A stretch of 64,000 nucleotides of DNA from Bacterioplanes sp965233665 (GCA_965233665.1 CBDDTG010000029.1:53747-117746); one strand, 5' to 3'. Positions 17,370 to 26,611 are shown, numbered from the stretch's first letter. Numbers and translations: made by a program. Notes: a model not told the origin generated them from the sequence alone.

Positions 17370-17371
17370 AC

Positions 17372-17415
17372 CTAGGAGCACAACTGGCGGAGGCTAGAAG
17401 CACAATTGGCGCAAA
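17372..17415 (+). repeat. imperfect 22-bp tandem duplication at the gph 3' end
   Basis: CTAG-AGCACAA-TGGCG occurs at 17372 and again at 17394 with a 22-bp step and few differences. The second unit contains the gph stop and last codons (RQLCF), the first lies just beyond. It looks like a small slippage duplication of the gene end. Confidence 0.5.
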
Positions 17416-18080
17416 TCATCCAGCAACCAGTTTGGCTCACTGATGACAATGTCTTCACCGTGGTTGTAGCCATAGCTTACTGCCGCAGAGGCCATGCCAG
17501 CTGCTTTGGCGGCTTGTATGTCATTGCGCGAATCGCCCACCATCAGTGCTTGCGCCGGCGCCACCCCTAACCGCTCGCAAGCGACCCAAAGCTGCGCTGG
17601 GTGTGGTTTTTTCTCAGCCAAATCATCACCGCAAATAACCGCCGCAAAGCGCGACGACCAACCCAGTGACTCAAGCAACGGTTCGGTAAAACAGCGCGGC
17701 TTATTGGTCACCAACGCCATCGGCACGGGCAGTGCCTGCAAACAGGCCTCCACACCGGGATAAACACCGCTGGCGTGCTGCAGTGTTTGCAAGTACGCCT
17801 GATCAAACAAGGCCCTTGGCCTTTCGACCTGCTCAGGCGTCAGTGCCATGGCGGTATTTTCTTCGCCATCACACAGCGCCCGGCGCACCAGTGCATCGGC
17901 GCCATTGCCGACCCAATGGCTGACCTTTTCCTCGCCCGCCGCGGCATTGCCCAGGTGCTGCAACATGGCGTCAATGGCCTGGGTTAAATCCGGCACACTG
18001 TCGATTAACGTGCCATCAAGGTCAAACAGCACTGCCTGAGGGGTAAAGCGTTCGCCAACAGCGCTGTGCCACTCAGCCAT
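17394..18080 (-). CDS. gph: phosphoglycolate phosphatase (HAD family)
   Basis: Removes phosphate from 2-phosphoglycolate formed during DNA 3'-end repair. About 228 residues; the HAD motifs are FDLDGTLIDS (nucleophile Asp20, Asp22), VTNKP, KPHP and VGDSRNDIQAAKAAG. ATG 18080 is chosen because it overlaps the rpe stop by 8 nt and gives the family N-terminus; the upstream frame to 18311 only shadows rpe. The rpe-gph order is common in gammaproteobacteria. Confidence 0.94.
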   Translation of the reverse strand: MAEWHSAVGERFTPQAVLFDLDGTLIDSVPDLTQAIDAMLQHLGNAAAGEEKVSHWVGNGADALVRRALCDGEENTAMALTPEQVERPRALFDQAYLQTLQHASGVYPGVEACLQALPVPMALVTNKPRCFTEPLLESLGWSSRFAAVICGDDLAEKKPHPAQLWVACERLGVAPAQALMVGDSRNDIQAAKAAGMASAAVSYGYNHGEDIVISEPNWLLDDLRQLCF

Positions 18081-18744
18081 GGGCAGCGATTTCGTCGCGC
18101 ATTTGGCTAATAACCTCGGAGTAATCTGGGGCGTTAAAAATAGCAGAGCCTGCAACAAACATATCGGCGCCGGCAGCGGCGATTTCACCGATGTTATCAA
18201 CCTTGACACCGCCGTCGATTTCCAAGCGAATGTCATAACCACTGGCATCAATGCGCTGGCGCGCTTGGCGCAGTTTCTCCAGTGTCGCGGGAATAAATGA
18301 CTGACCGCCAAAGCCTGGGTTAACCGACATCATCAAGATCACGTCGAGCTTATCCATCACGTAATCCAGGTAATGCAGTGGCGTCGCCGGATTAAACACC
18401 AGGCCTGCTTTGCAACCGGCATCACGAATCAGCTGCAAGCTGCGATCAATGTGCTCGGAGGCTTCGGGGTGAAAGGTAATGTAGCTGGCACCGGCTTCGG
18501 CAAAATCGCCAATCATGTGATCGACTGGGCTAACCATCAGGTGCACATCAATGGGCGCCGTGACACCGTGGTTGCGCAGCGCTTTGCACACCATGGGGCC
18601 AATGGTCAGATTGGGCACGTAGTGATTGTCCATCACATCAAAGTGCACCACGTCTGCTCCAGCGGCCAGTACCTGGTCGACTTCTTCTCCTAAACGGGCG
18701 AAGTCGGCGGATAAAATAGAAGGAGCGATCAAAGGTTGCTTCAT
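18073..18744 (-). CDS. rpe: ribulose-phosphate 3-epimerase
   Basis: Interconverts ribulose 5-phosphate and xylulose 5-phosphate in the pentose phosphate pathway. 223 residues with a TIM-barrel fold: IAPSILSADFARLGEEV, FDVMDNHYVPNLTIGP, DVHLMVSP, MSVNPGFGGQSFIP, LEIDGGVK and VAGSAIF, with the His and Asp metal ligands present. ATG 18744 (MKQPLIAPS) gives the conserved N-terminus; the frame open to 18939 adds non-homologous residues. First gene of the rpe-gph pair, overlapping gph by 8 nt. Confidence 0.96.
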   Translation of the reverse strand: MKQPLIAPSILSADFARLGEEVDQVLAAGADVVHFDVMDNHYVPNLTIGPMVCKALRNHGVTAPIDVHLMVSPVDHMIGDFAEAGASYITFHPEASEHIDRSLQLIRDAGCKAGLVFNPATPLHYLDYVMDKLDVILMMSVNPGFGGQSFIPATLEKLRQARQRIDASGYDIRLEIDGGVKVDNIGEIAAAGADMFVAGSAIFNAPDYSEVISQMRDEIAAHG

Positions 18745-18864
18745 CGGGCATGTCCGGTAGTCGAAATCAGCCGGCATTGTACTCAGGCTGGCCACGCTTT
18801 TCATCCGGCCCGCGCTTTGCATAACTGAGCACTGGCACGAACAACACAGACAGGGCTTTTTATC

Positions 18865-20100
18865 ATGCACGCTCGCCCATTTATTTTGCTCATTTTGCTC
18901 GCCTTCATCTGCCCGGCTGCAGCCGAGGATGGCGCACAAGCAGCAGAGACCGCTGCTCAGACTGAACCAGCCTCCTCTGCACCAGCGCCTGATGCACCAG
19001 CGCCTGATGCACCAGCACCGACAGCGCCATCACGCGTTGCGCCCGACACCCAGCAGCAACGTCATCAAGCCGTCATCGATCACCTTGAGCGCCTGGGGCG
19101 AGGCTATGAAATCATCGAGCTGGTGGCAAATACCGAGGCGTTCAGCGGCCTGTATTTGCCGGAAAGCCGTGGCCGTCCACAAGGCGGCATCGTATTGCTG
19201 CATGACCATGGTCAACACGGTCATTGGCCCGCTTTGGTCGCGCCTCTGCGGGAGTACCTTCCCCGCTATGGCTGGACCACCCTCGCCATTGAGCTGCCTG
19301 AGCCACCCGCCGCCCCACTGCCCAGCGCCAGTGACGTGGTCCCCCCCACCACATCGAAGAGCGAGCCTAGCGCTGAGCCAGAACAGACGGCTGTCGATGC
19401 CCCGGCCAAAGAGGAAGCGCCGGCACCCGCCAACGAGCCACTGGACAGTAACGGCATCAGCGTTTCAGGCACAGCTGAGAGCGATAGCAACAATGAGCCG
19501 GGTTTGCCGCCACTAGAGCGCTTACCGGATCTGCCAGTGGCTGCGGAGGAAAGCCCGGCAAGCACAGCGCCAGAGACCACAGCGGATGAACGCTATCGTC
19601 AGCAAGTTAGAGCCCGCATCGAAGCCGCCGTCAGCTATCTCAATCAACGTGGCCAATACAATTTGGTAATTCTGGCCAATGGCATCAGCGCCAGCTGGGC
19701 AGCCGATTTTATGCTAGCAGCACCGCCGACGGACGAGACCGATAACAACAACGATGAAGATACCCCTCGGGCGCGTGAACCGGGGCATACCTTGGTGTTG
19801 ATCGATCCGCAGCAAGACCCGTACAGCCAGATTCCTTTGAGCGATCAGTTACAGCAGCTGGACATTGCTGTACTCGACCTGCTGACCGATCTACGCCAGG
19901 TACACGAGCACGAAGAAGCACGACGAGCCGGCGCCATGCGGCGGCGACAACGCCAGCAGTACCAACAAATCGAACTGCCAGCGCGCGCCACCGATGAAGC
20001 TGCCACCAGTGTCATTCTACGACGCGTACGTGGCTGGCTGCGCACCCATGCTGCCGGTGTGGAAGTGGGTAGCAACCCAGACAGGCGCAATGCGTCATGA
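18865..20100 (+). CDS. DUF3530-like secreted alpha/beta-hydrolase-fold protein
   Basis: 411 residues with signal peptide MHARPFILLILLAFICPAAA|EDG. An Ala/Pro linker with the unit APAPDAP repeated follows. The core matches DUF3530: ELVANTEAFSGLYLPESRG, GGIVLLHDHGQHGHWP, GWTTLAIELPE, NLVILANGISASWAADFML and TLVLIDPQQDPY. A long acidic Pro/Ser/Glu-rich insert (about 150-235) splits the fold. The usual serine-nucleophile elbow is not obvious (ANGISA), so catalysis is uncertain. The next gene's first possible ATG overlaps its stop (ATGA), suggesting an operon with the chemoreceptor-tip and ODP-like genes. Confidence 0.75.
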   Translation: MHARPFILLILLAFICPAAAEDGAQAAETAAQTEPASSAPAPDAPAPDAPAPTAPSRVAPDTQQQRHQAVIDHLERLGRGYEIIELVANTEAFSGLYLPESRGRPQGGIVLLHDHGQHGHWPALVAPLREYLPRYGWTTLAIELPEPPAAPLPSASDVVPPTTSKSEPSAEPEQTAVDAPAKEEAPAPANEPLDSNGISVSGTAESDSNNEPGLPPLERLPDLPVAAEESPASTAPETTADERYRQQVRARIEAAVSYLNQRGQYNLVILANGISASWAADFMLAAPPTDETDNNNDEDTPRAREPGHTLVLIDPQQDPYSQIPLSDQLQQLDIAVLDLLTDLRQVHEHEEARRAGAMRRRQRQQYQQIELPARATDEAATSVILRRVRGWLRTHAAGVEVGSNPDRRNAS

Positions 20101-20135
20101 CCTCTATACTGCGTTGGAAGCGTAAGGGAAATCGC

Positions 20136-20726
20136 ATGAGCACACCGATCTTTGTTACCGCCGCCAGCATTGCCGCTCAGCTCCATCAAGCCCAGCACCA
20201 CGCTCGCGGTTTGGCGCTGACCGCCAAAAACGCCCGAGCTTTGGCAGTGCGAGCAGGCTCGAAAACCGTGGGGTTCAGGGCCATCACCCAGTTCATTGAT
20301 GAACTGGCCAGCGACATCATTCGCCAATCTCAATACATCAACCAGCTATCGGAGCAGGTATCGCAACACGCGGTCGCACTGTGGCGCGGCAACATGGCCG
20401 ACGGTCGCTTCGATTGGGTAATGGCGCAAAATAGCGAACACCGTGCCTCACTGGCGCATAGCCAGCGTCAGTGTCAGCTACGCAGCGATGATTTATCAGA
20501 GCGGCTTAGGCGAGGCCTACGATTGCTAGAGCAAGAGTTGGATGAAAGCGAGAAACACATTCGCACCGCCAACCTGATTGCCACCTCCAGTAAGGTTGAA
20601 GCGGCCTCGGCCGGCGAGTTTCGCGATCAGCTGGAAGTGATTGCCGAGAACATTAACGCCACTGCCAGTCAGATTCGTGCGCACTTACAGCAGGCCAGAC
20701 AACTATTAAGCCAGCGCCAAGTATAA
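20136..20726 (+). CDS. soluble chemoreceptor-tip-like protein without sensor domain
   Basis: About 196 residues, all helical, with no membrane segment and no sensor domain. The segment NLIATSSKVEAASAGEFRDQ near residue 155 mimics the methyl-accepting chemotaxis hairpin tip (NLLALNAAIEAARAGE) but is degenerate, and the N-terminal KNARALAVRAGSKTVGFRAI resembles one half of the same hairpin. It may bind CheA/CheW-like partners or be an adaptor. ATG 20136 has AAGGGA at good spacing; ATG 20097, overlapping the DUF3530 stop, is the alternative. The downstream neighbour (21-nt gap) is an ODP-like diiron protein, a partnership known between oxygen sensors and chemotaxis proteins. Confidence 0.62.
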   Translation: MSTPIFVTAASIAAQLHQAQHHARGLALTAKNARALAVRAGSKTVGFRAITQFIDELASDIIRQSQYINQLSEQVSQHAVALWRGNMADGRFDWVMAQNSEHRASLAHSQRQCQLRSDDLSERLRRGLRLLEQELDESEKHIRTANLIATSSKVEAASAGEFRDQLEVIAENINATASQIRAHLQQARQLLSQRQV

Positions 20727-20747
20727 ATAGAGGGATAAGGACACCGT

Positions 20748-21482
20748 ATGTTAGCCACCACCATTTACGAGCAAGGCGACCATCGTTGGATCATGTTTGG
20801 CCGCGACCCGGATAAAGCCGAAGGCATTATCGACACCAATCAGTATTTGGTGATTAGCGGTGAAGAAGCCATTTTACTCGACCCTGGCGGCATTGAGTTG
20901 TTTGCTCCCATGCTATCGGCGGTATTGAAATACGTGCCAGCCGATCAGATTCGCTATTTATTTGCCTCTCACCAAGACCCGGACATCATTTCGTCCCTCG
21001 GGCTATGGGACCAGGCATTGCCCAACGCCAGCCTGTATTCGCCCTGGCTGTGGGAGGGATTCATTCGCCATTTTGGTATGGAGCGCATTCGTTATTGTGC
21101 CATTCCAGACGAGGGCTTAAATCTGACGGTAGGCCGCATTCAGTTGCAGTTTGTTCCGGCTCACTATTTGCACTCCTCTGGCAACTTTCACGTGTACGAC
21201 CCGAAAGCCAAAATCCTCATGAGTGGCGATGTGGGTGCCGCACTGGAACCTGGCGAGCCACCACTGTGGGTGGAAAACATGAGCCAGCACAGCGCTCACA
21301 TGAAGACCTTTCACCAGCGTTGGATGCCATCCAATGAGGCCAAAGATCATTGGCTTAGGCGTGTGCGCCAACTGGACATCGACATCATGGCACCGCAACA
21401 CGGACGACTGTTTAAGCAAGCACACGTCGATGAGTTTTTTAATTGGTTTGAGCAACTGACCGTCGGCGTCGCCATTCGTTAA
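20748..21482 (+). CDS. ODP/FprA-like metallo-beta-lactamase-fold diiron protein
   Basis: 244 residues of MBL fold without the flavodoxin domain of full FprA proteins. The family motif appears as SHQDPDI (in place of the classical HxHxDH), with AHYLHSSGNFHVYDP, LMSGDVGA and APQHGRL supplying further His/Asp ligands. This form fits the oxygen-binding diiron protein (ODP) branch, which binds or reduces oxygen and in some bacteria signals to chemotaxis. The ATG has AAGGA at 8 nt. It ends the operon before a strong bidirectional terminator. The neighbouring chemoreceptor-tip-like gene supports a sensing role, by inference. Confidence 0.78.
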   Translation: MLATTIYEQGDHRWIMFGRDPDKAEGIIDTNQYLVISGEEAILLDPGGIELFAPMLSAVLKYVPADQIRYLFASHQDPDIISSLGLWDQALPNASLYSPWLWEGFIRHFGMERIRYCAIPDEGLNLTVGRIQLQFVPAHYLHSSGNFHVYDPKAKILMSGDVGAALEPGEPPLWVENMSQHSAHMKTFHQRWMPSNEAKDHWLRRVRQLDIDIMAPQHGRLFKQAHVDEFFNWFEQLTVGVAIR

Positions 21483-21494
21483 CGCTAGCACTAT

Positions 21495-21523
21495 AAAAAA
21501 GCCCCGCATTGCGGGGCTTTTTT
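21495..21523. terminator. bidirectional terminator between ODP-like and YjiH-like genes
   Basis: A-run, GCCCCGC/GCGGGGC stem with a tiny loop, then a T-run of seven; symmetric, so it serves both convergent genes. Confidence 0.9.
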
Positions 21524-21527
21524 GCAT

Positions 21528-22901
21528 TCACAGCAACCAGTGCGCCATTAAGGCAATCACAGGCAGTGTGATCAAGGTCCGTAGCAAAAAGATAATGACC
21601 ATTTCAATGAAGTTAACCGGAATGCGACTGCCCAACAGCAACGCCCCTACTTCTGACATATAAATCAGCTGCGTCACTGACAAGGCAGCAATGATAAAGC
21701 GAGTTTTATCGCTCTCGATATCGGCGGCTAAAATCGCAGGCAAGAACATATCAGCAAAACCGACCAAAATGGTTCTCGACGCTTCGACCGCTTCTGGCAC
21801 GTTTAACAGCTCCAGCAGCGGAATAAAGGGTTTACCCAGCCAATTAAATAACGGCGTGTATTCCGCCACCACCAAAGCCGCCGTTCCCAGCGCCATAACA
21901 ACTGGAAGCAAGCCCAACACCATTTCCAGAGCATTATGTAAGCCCTGTTTAACTTGCTGAGCTGGGCTGTCCATTTCGTCTACTTTTTGCAGCGCATGGG
22001 CAATGCCGTAGCTTAATGAGGTTTCACCCGCGGGCACTTCATCACGGTCATGTGCGGCTTTTGTGCCATCAACCAGATCATCCGGCTTGCGCGACAAAGG
22101 AGGGATTCGCGCCATAACAATGGCTGCAACGATTCCGGCTACGCTGATGGTGGCATAAAACGGAAAAACCAAGTGCTCTAATTTAACCTGAGCCAACACC
22201 ACTAAGGTGAAAGAAATCGACACCAAAGAAAACGAGGTACCAATAATGGCGGCTTCTCTCTGGGTATAAAAACCCTGATCATATTGGCGACTGGTCATTA
22301 AGATGCCAACACTGCCATCACCTAACCAAGACGCTCCACAGTCAATGGCGCTGCGACCTGGCAAGCGAAAAACCGGACGCATAATCGGAGTGAGCAAGGT
22401 ACTCATCAGCTCCAACAAGCCAAAATTCAGCAACAGCGGCAGGAATAAGCCAGCAAATACAAACACCGCCAGCAGCGAAGGCATTAAATCGTTAAACAGT
22501 AGCCCGCCAGTATTGGAAGAATAAATGGCCTCTGCACCCACTTGGAAATACACCAGAGCAACCAATGCCGCACCCACGACTCGTACCGCACTCCAAAAGT
22601 GCGTCGGGCGCAGCAAATCGTTCCAAAAGGTCGGCAACTCCGTTGTTGGCATCAACCAGCGAAACACTGCCGTCGCCAGCGCCGATAAACACACCAAGCC
22701 CAACAACAACTCGGCCATCACCGGTGCTAATAGCGTTTTGAATTGTGATGCCAGAATGGCAACCGGAATAGTAAAGCCGCCTTCCGTCGGATACGGCATC
22801 ATAAATAGAAATACACCGATTAACGATGGCAGTAAAAACCACAGGGTATTGCGGGCGGATCCCAGTTCTGGCTGCTGCTGCAGCATTGCACCTTTAATCA
22901 T
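21528..22901 (-). CDS. YjiH-type inner-membrane protein with nucleoside-recognition (Gate) domains
   Basis: 457 residues with about ten membrane helices. Family stretches are LLPSLIGVFLFMMP near the start, then two Gate-like regions (LLLNFGLLELMSTLLTPIMRPVFRLPGRSAIDC and ILVGFADMFLPAILAADI). GASWLGDGSVGILMTSRQYDQGFYTQREAAII is conserved in YjiH homologues. The transported substrate is not established. The ATG at 22901 is used; an in-frame ATG at 22886 has AAAGG close upstream and may be the real start. It is transcribed alone, towards the shared terminator. Confidence 0.85.
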   Translation of the reverse strand: MIKGAMLQQQPELGSARNTLWFLLPSLIGVFLFMMPYPTEGGFTIPVAILASQFKTLLAPVMAELLLGLVCLSALATAVFRWLMPTTELPTFWNDLLRPTHFWSAVRVVGAALVALVYFQVGAEAIYSSNTGGLLFNDLMPSLLAVFVFAGLFLPLLLNFGLLELMSTLLTPIMRPVFRLPGRSAIDCGASWLGDGSVGILMTSRQYDQGFYTQREAAIIGTSFSLVSISFTLVVLAQVKLEHLVFPFYATISVAGIVAAIVMARIPPLSRKPDDLVDGTKAAHDRDEVPAGETSLSYGIAHALQKVDEMDSPAQQVKQGLHNALEMVLGLLPVVMALGTAALVVAEYTPLFNWLGKPFIPLLELLNVPEAVEASRTILVGFADMFLPAILAADIESDKTRFIIAALSVTQLIYMSEVGALLLGSRIPVNFIEMVIIFLLRTLITLPVIALMAHWLL

Positions 22902-23217
22902 ACTCTTGCTCTTATCGTTGTTATGACTGGCGCAGACTAAACCAGCAAACGAATATCAGGTCCAGCAAAGCACCTGGTCGCTGCCGTATAAAATTCGGCG
23001 AATCACAACAAATTATCGTATTTAACACCGCTAAACCGAATGCCAAAACACCAACAAACAGCCACTGAACGTACTTAAAGCGCTGGCAACAAACAAAACC
23101 ATAGCACCACAAGACGGACAAAAAACGGAATTTAGCGGTTAACAAAGAAACATTATCGCGTGCTGGCTCATTACCCGTTCGTCACGGGTGGTCACACTTC
23201 ATGACCCGAGCACACAC
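22902..23217. other. intergenic region upstream of the YjiH-like gene
   Basis: No gene recognised. It should hold the minus-strand promoter of the YjiH-like gene; a weak TTGTTG/TATACG pair with a short 15-nt spacer lies near 22985-23011. A small hairpin ACCCGT/ACGGGT is at about 23173-23189. Nothing else stands out. Confidence 0.4.
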
Positions 23218-23244
23218 AAAAAAGCCCGGCAATGCCGGGCTTTT
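23218..23244 (-). terminator. terminator of fadBA
   Basis: Minus-strand stem GCCCGGC/GCCGGGC with an ATT-type loop and a six-T run, about 20 nt after the fadA stop. The plus strand also has a short T-run. Confidence 0.88.
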
Positions 23245-23263
23245 GTCTTCCGGGCAGTTCGGG

Positions 23264-24439
23264 TTACATGCGTTCCCACACGGTCGCAATGCCCTGACCC
23301 AGACCAATACACATGGTCGATACGCCGTATTTCGCGTCCTGTTGCTCCAGAACGTTGATCAGCGTGGTCGAGATACGTGCGCCAGAGCAACCCAGCGGGT
23401 GACCCAGCGCAATCGCACCACCATGAATGTTGACACGATCTTCAGCAATATCTTTCAGCTTCAGATCTTTAACACATGGCAGAGACTGAGCAGCAAACGC
23501 TTCGTTCAGCTCCCAGTAATCGATGTCGGTGGTTTCCAAGCCAGCACGCTTCAGTGCTTTTTTGGTCGCCGGCACAGGGCCGTAACCCATGATGGCGGCA
23601 TCAACACCAGCAACAGCCATACCCAGGATACGAGCGCGAGGCTTCAGACCCAGCTCTTGAGCTTTCTCGTAGCTCATCAGCAGCATGGCAGAACCACCGT
23701 CGGTGATCTGAGAAGACGTACCCGCAGTCACGGTACCGTTTTTCGGATCGAACGCTGGGCGCAGGTTGCCAAGGCTCTCAGCGGTAGTTTCTGGACGAAT
23801 GGTTTCGTCTTCCGTCACCAACACTTCTTTGCCATCCGCATCGTGGCCGTACATAGGCACGATTTCGTTCTTGAACTTGCCATCCAGAGTCGCCTGGTGA
23901 GCACGACGGTGTGAGCGCGCAGCAAACTGATCCATTTGCTCACGAGTAATACCGTGCATCTTGCCCAGCATTTCTGCCGTCAGGCCCATCATGTTGGACG
24001 CTTTGGCAGAGTACTTAGAGGCTTCTGGGTTGTGGTCAAAGCCGTGTTGCATGTTGACGTGGCCCATGTGCTCAACACCACCCACCACAAACACATCACC
24101 GTTACCGGTTTGAATGGCTTGGGCTGCGGTATGAATCGCTGACATCGCAGAACCACACAAACGGTTAACCGTCAAAGCGCCCGCTTCTTTAGGCACCACG
24201 GTCATCAGACCGATTTGACGCGCGACGTTAAAGCCTTGCTCTAAGGTCTGGTTGACACAGCCCCAGATGATGTCTTCGACCAGCGCCGGGTTAACGTCTG
24301 GGTTGCGCTCAAACAGCGCGTTAATCAGGTTGGCAGAAATGGTCTCTGCACGAACATTGCGGAATACGCCACCTTTGGAACGACCCATTGGTGAGCGCAC
24401 TGCATCCACAACAACAACGTCTTTTGGATTGTAAGACAT
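23264..24439 (-). CDS. fadA: 3-ketoacyl-CoA thiolase, beta subunit of the fatty-acid oxidation complex
   Basis: Cleaves 3-ketoacyl-CoA to acetyl-CoA and a shortened acyl-CoA. 391 residues, full length. The acylated nucleophile is Cys95 in NRLCGSAMSAIH; the C-terminal catalytic pair is in GGAIALGHPLGCSGAR and MCIGLGQGIA. The ATG has AGGAG at 9 nt. It lies 24 nt behind fadB on the same strand, the standard fadBA operon, and forms the alpha2-beta2 complex with FadB. Confidence 0.97.
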   Translation of the reverse strand: MSYNPKDVVVVDAVRSPMGRSKGGVFRNVRAETISANLINALFERNPDVNPALVEDIIWGCVNQTLEQGFNVARQIGLMTVVPKEAGALTVNRLCGSAMSAIHTAAQAIQTGNGDVFVVGGVEHMGHVNMQHGFDHNPEASKYSAKASNMMGLTAEMLGKMHGITREQMDQFAARSHRRAHQATLDGKFKNEIVPMYGHDADGKEVLVTEDETIRPETTAESLGNLRPAFDPKNGTVTAGTSSQITDGGSAMLLMSYEKAQELGLKPRARILGMAVAGVDAAIMGYGPVPATKKALKRAGLETTDIDYWELNEAFAAQSLPCVKDLKLKDIAEDRVNIHGGAIALGHPLGCSGARISTTLINVLEQQDAKYGVSTMCIGLGQGIATVWERM

Positions 24440-24463
24440 AGTGAAAATCTCCTAGTGCGCCTA

Positions 24464-26611
24464 TTAACCGAAGTAGCTTTCGCCGTTCGCTGCCATTTCA
24501 CGCATGCGATCGGTTGGTTTGTACAGGTTGCCCAGCTCAGTGTACTTGTCGCAAATCTCAACAAATTTCGCCATGCCCACTGAGTCCATGTAACGACATG
24601 CACCACCACGGAATGGAGGGAAGCCAATACCAAAGATCAGGCCCATATCGGCTTCGTTTGGTGTATCAACGATGCCTTCTTCGATGCAGCGCGCCACTTC
24701 GATGCACATTGGAATCATCATACGTTCGATGATTTCTTCATCGGTGAACTCGCGGGTTTCTGCCACGATTGGCTTCAGCAGGTCGTAAACCGCCTCATCG
24801 ACGACTTTCTTCGGCTTGCCTTTCTTATCGGTTTCATACACGTAGAAACCTTTGCTGTTCTTCTGACCGTAACGCTCTAGCTCGTACATCACGTCCATGG
24901 CAGTCTTGAAGTCAGCCTTCATGCGATCAGGGAAACCTTCCGCCATCACTTCGTTGGCGTGGTGACCGGTATCGATACCGACAACATCCAGCAGGTAGGC
25001 AGGGCCCATTGGGAAGCCAAACTTCTCCATCACTTTGTCGACTTTCTGGAAGTCAGCACCGTGATGTACCAAGCCAGCAAAGCCAGCAAAATAAGGGAAC
25101 AATACGCGGTTAACCAGGAAGCCTGGGCAGTCGTTAACGACGATCGGCGTTTTGCCCATTTTCTTGGCGTAAGACACCACGGTAGCGACCGCTTCTTCAG
25201 AGGTCTTCTTACCACGGATCACTTCCACCAGCGGCATCATGTGCACTGGGTTAAAGAAGTGCATGCCCAAGAAGTTTTCTGGACGCTTCAGATCTTCCGC
25301 CAGCAGGTCGATAGAGATGGTCGAGGTGTTCGACGTGATGATGGTGTCTTCACGAACCTGGTCTTCCAGCTCGGCCAGCACCATTTTTTTCACTTTCGGG
25401 TTTTCAACCACGGCTTCAACCACGGTATCCACATCCCCAAAGTCGCCATAGCTCAAGGTTGGACGAATGCGGTTCAACGCTTCACCCATTTGCGCTGGCT
25501 TCATTTTTTTCTTTTCAACGCGCTTGGACAGCAGCTTGTTGGCTTCATCCAGACCCAGCTGAATGCCGGCTTCTGCGATGTCCTTCATCATGATCGGCGT
25601 GCCTTTCAGCGCTGACTGGTACGCAATACCGCCGCCCATGATGCCCGCGCCCAATACCGCCGCTTTGTTGGTATCTTTCGCTTGCTTGTCGTATTCCTTG
25701 GCTTTTTTCTTCAGCAGCTGATCGTTGTTGAACAAACCAATCAAGGCGTTGCTTTCAGAGGTTTTTGCCAGTTTGGCAAAGCCTTTAGCTTCAACATCCA
25801 AAGCTTTGTCGCGAGCAAAATTTGCTGCTTTTTGCATGCTCTTGATGGCTTGAATCGGCGCTGGATATTGACCTTTGGTCTGACCGGCAACGAAACCTTT
25901 CGCGGTTTCGAACACCATCATTTGCTCCATCGCGTTGAGCTTCAGCTTGGCGGTTTTTTCTTCACGGCGCGCCTGCCAGTTGATCTCGCCACTGATGGCA
26001 GATTGCAACATAGCAATGGCCTGGTCGCGCAGTTTATCGGCAGCGACGACGGCATCAACGGCACCGTCTTTCAGCGCTTTTTCAGGCTTATTCTCGGCGC
26101 CCATGCAGATCCACTCGATGGCGTTATCCGCACCAATCACACGTGGCAAACGCACGGTACCACCAAAGCCAGGCATCAAGCCCAGTTTCACCTCTGGCAA
26201 GCCGACTTTGGCTTTGTCAGACATGACACGCAGGTCAGTCGACAAGCACATTTCGAAACCACCACCCAGAGCGATACCGTTGATCGCTGTCAGCGTCGGC
26301 ACGTTTAAGTCTTCGATGGCATTGAAGACCACGTTGGCTTCCGCCACCCAGGCAGCGATCTCTTCTTCACTGCTCTTGAACGCTTCACCAAATTCGGTGA
26401 TATCCGCACCTACGATAAATACATCTTTACCAGAAGTGACCAGCACGCCTTTAACGTCGCCACTGCCTTGAATCGCTTCAACAGCAGCTTTCAAGTCTTC
26501 CAGCGTAACGCGGTTAAATTTATTGACTGAGTCGCCTTGTAGATCGAATTTCAATTCGGCGATGCCGCCTTCGATCAGATTTACCGTGATGGCTTTACCT
26601 TCGTAAATCAT
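24464..26611 (-). CDS. fadB: multifunctional fatty-acid oxidation complex alpha subunit FadB
   Basis: 715 residues combining enoyl-CoA hydratase/isomerase and 3-hydroxyacyl-CoA dehydrogenase activities of beta-oxidation. The hydratase half has GIALGGGFEMCLSTDLR and GLMPGFGGTVRLPR. The dehydrogenase half has the NAD motif GAGIMGGGIAYQSA, SNTSTISIDLLAE and GMHFFNPVHMMPLVEV. The start is ATG 26611 (MIYEGKAI), with GGAG about 11 nt upstream; a TTG codon directly before it extends the frame but is unlikely to be used. First gene of fadBA. Confidence 0.97.
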   Translation of the reverse strand: MIYEGKAITVNLIEGGIAELKFDLQGDSVNKFNRVTLEDLKAAVEAIQGSGDVKGVLVTSGKDVFIVGADITEFGEAFKSSEEEIAAWVAEANVVFNAIEDLNVPTLTAINGIALGGGFEMCLSTDLRVMSDKAKVGLPEVKLGLMPGFGGTVRLPRVIGADNAIEWICMGAENKPEKALKDGAVDAVVAADKLRDQAIAMLQSAISGEINWQARREEKTAKLKLNAMEQMMVFETAKGFVAGQTKGQYPAPIQAIKSMQKAANFARDKALDVEAKGFAKLAKTSESNALIGLFNNDQLLKKKAKEYDKQAKDTNKAAVLGAGIMGGGIAYQSALKGTPIMMKDIAEAGIQLGLDEANKLLSKRVEKKKMKPAQMGEALNRIRPTLSYGDFGDVDTVVEAVVENPKVKKMVLAELEDQVREDTIITSNTSTISIDLLAEDLKRPENFLGMHFFNPVHMMPLVEVIRGKKTSEEAVATVVSYAKKMGKTPIVVNDCPGFLVNRVLFPYFAGFAGLVHHGADFQKVDKVMEKFGFPMGPAYLLDVVGIDTGHHANEVMAEGFPDRMKADFKTAMDVMYELERYGQKNSKGFYVYETDKKGKPKKVVDEAVYDLLKPIVAETREFTDEEIIERMMIPMCIEVARCIEEGIVDTPNEADMGLIFGIGFPPFRGGACRYMDSVGMAKFVEICDKYTELGNLYKPTDRMREMAANGESYFG

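Noticed and set aside
18985..19025. short direct repeats (APAPDAP units) as a CRISPR or VNTR
   Set aside because: In-frame Ala/Pro linker after a signal peptide; too short and without spacers.
25682..26308. 208-codon plus-strand frame inside fadB
   Set aside because: Antisense to the conserved hydratase half of FadB; no start signal or family.
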